Below are positions 12,423 through 12,534 of a stretch of DNA of 12,534 nt, in pieces. The position numbers were made by a program, and so were the translations under genes. The stretch's first letter is position 1. Each line of letters starts with the position of its first letter. The stretch lies in NCBI GenBank assembly GCA_009774345.1, contig VSNR01000130.1, positions 1 through 12,534 on the forward strand, written 5' to 3'. Under the pieces are notes generated by a model. That model had not been told where the DNA came from. It ran no database searches and worked only from the letters and a program-made list of their open reading frames with translations. The DNA comes from Lachnospiraceae bacterium (GTDB taxonomy: Bacteria; Bacillota; Clostridia; Lachnospirales; Lachnospiraceae).

Positions 12423-12534
12423 TTATAGCCGATTACCTGTCTTGTCGTCTGCCTGTGATGTGTCAACGTCGTGCATATTGTTCTTTTCCGTTACCATGCT
12501 GATTAGCTCCACGCATAGGACGTAGGTAATGACA
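12423..12534 (-). CDS. Unrecognised gene, C-terminal end only
   Basis: A reading frame enters from the right edge and ends at 12423; the visible 36 residues include ELISMVTEKNNMHDVDTSQA. In another frame a second open stretch runs to a stop at 12332 with IGYNKKNLERELQNESRQ, a charged, coding-like composition. That raises the possibility of a frameshift or of an overlapping gene without a visible ATG. I do not recognise either. The gap 12251-12331 holds only the GNAT leader. Confidence 0.4.
   Translation of the reverse strand, partial: VITYVLCVELISMVTEKNNMHDVDTSQADDKTGNRL

Overview
The window looks like an accessory region of a low-GC Gram-positive gut bacterium, most likely a clostridial species of the Lachnospiraceae type. 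The basis is strong AAGGAGG-type ribosome sites before nearly every gene, Tn916/Tn1549-style transfer genes, a MobA/MobL relaxase of the kind common in gut Firmicutes, and AT-rich cargo genes next to more GC-rich transfer genes.

The main structure appears to be one integrative mobilizable element of about 10.25 kb. A 13-base direct repeat (ACAAACTGGAATT) lies at 1262-1274 and again at 11508-11520. Just inside each copy is a cluster of TTTCCCTTGT-type repeats, including a 22-base block present at both ends in the same orientation with one mismatch (1426-1447 and 11417-11438). These are interpreted as attL/attR with integrase arm sites. The element seems to sit inside an older, already decayed mobile element. 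On the left that older element leaves a topB C-terminal fragment and a tnpW-like gene; on the right, a DUF6440-type gene, a GNAT acetyltransferase and the end of an unrecognised gene. All of these lie on the minus strand.

Layout inside the element: (1) 1.5-2.5 kb, a small DUF6061-like gene and a ToxN/AbiQ-family type III toxin with its upstream promoter, structured RNA and leaky terminator; (2) 2.5-4.6 kb, a MerR-family regulator, a lipoprotein with BspA-type leucine-rich repeats, and a small one-helix membrane protein; (3) 4.7-6.8 kb, a four-gene operon with its own promoter and terminator, encoding a MotA/TolQ/ExbB-like channel protein, a MotB/ExbD-like stator protein, and two small membrane-anchored proteins whose outer domains resemble the ExbD/TolR periplasmic domain; (4) 6.9-8.7 kb, a MobQ-type relaxase and an upstream oriT-like region; (5) 8.8-11.4 kb, a putative small RNA, an Xis-like protein, a divergently transcribed XRE-family regulator and a tyrosine integrase.

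Modules 4 and 5 provide excision, integration and mobilization, presumably using the conjugation machinery of another element. Modules 1-3 are cargo. The ToxN locus is a family known for phage abortive infection. The ion-motor operon has no recognisable effector and matches no named system I can identify, so it is the best candidate here for something undescribed. A role in defence or envelope stress is inference only.
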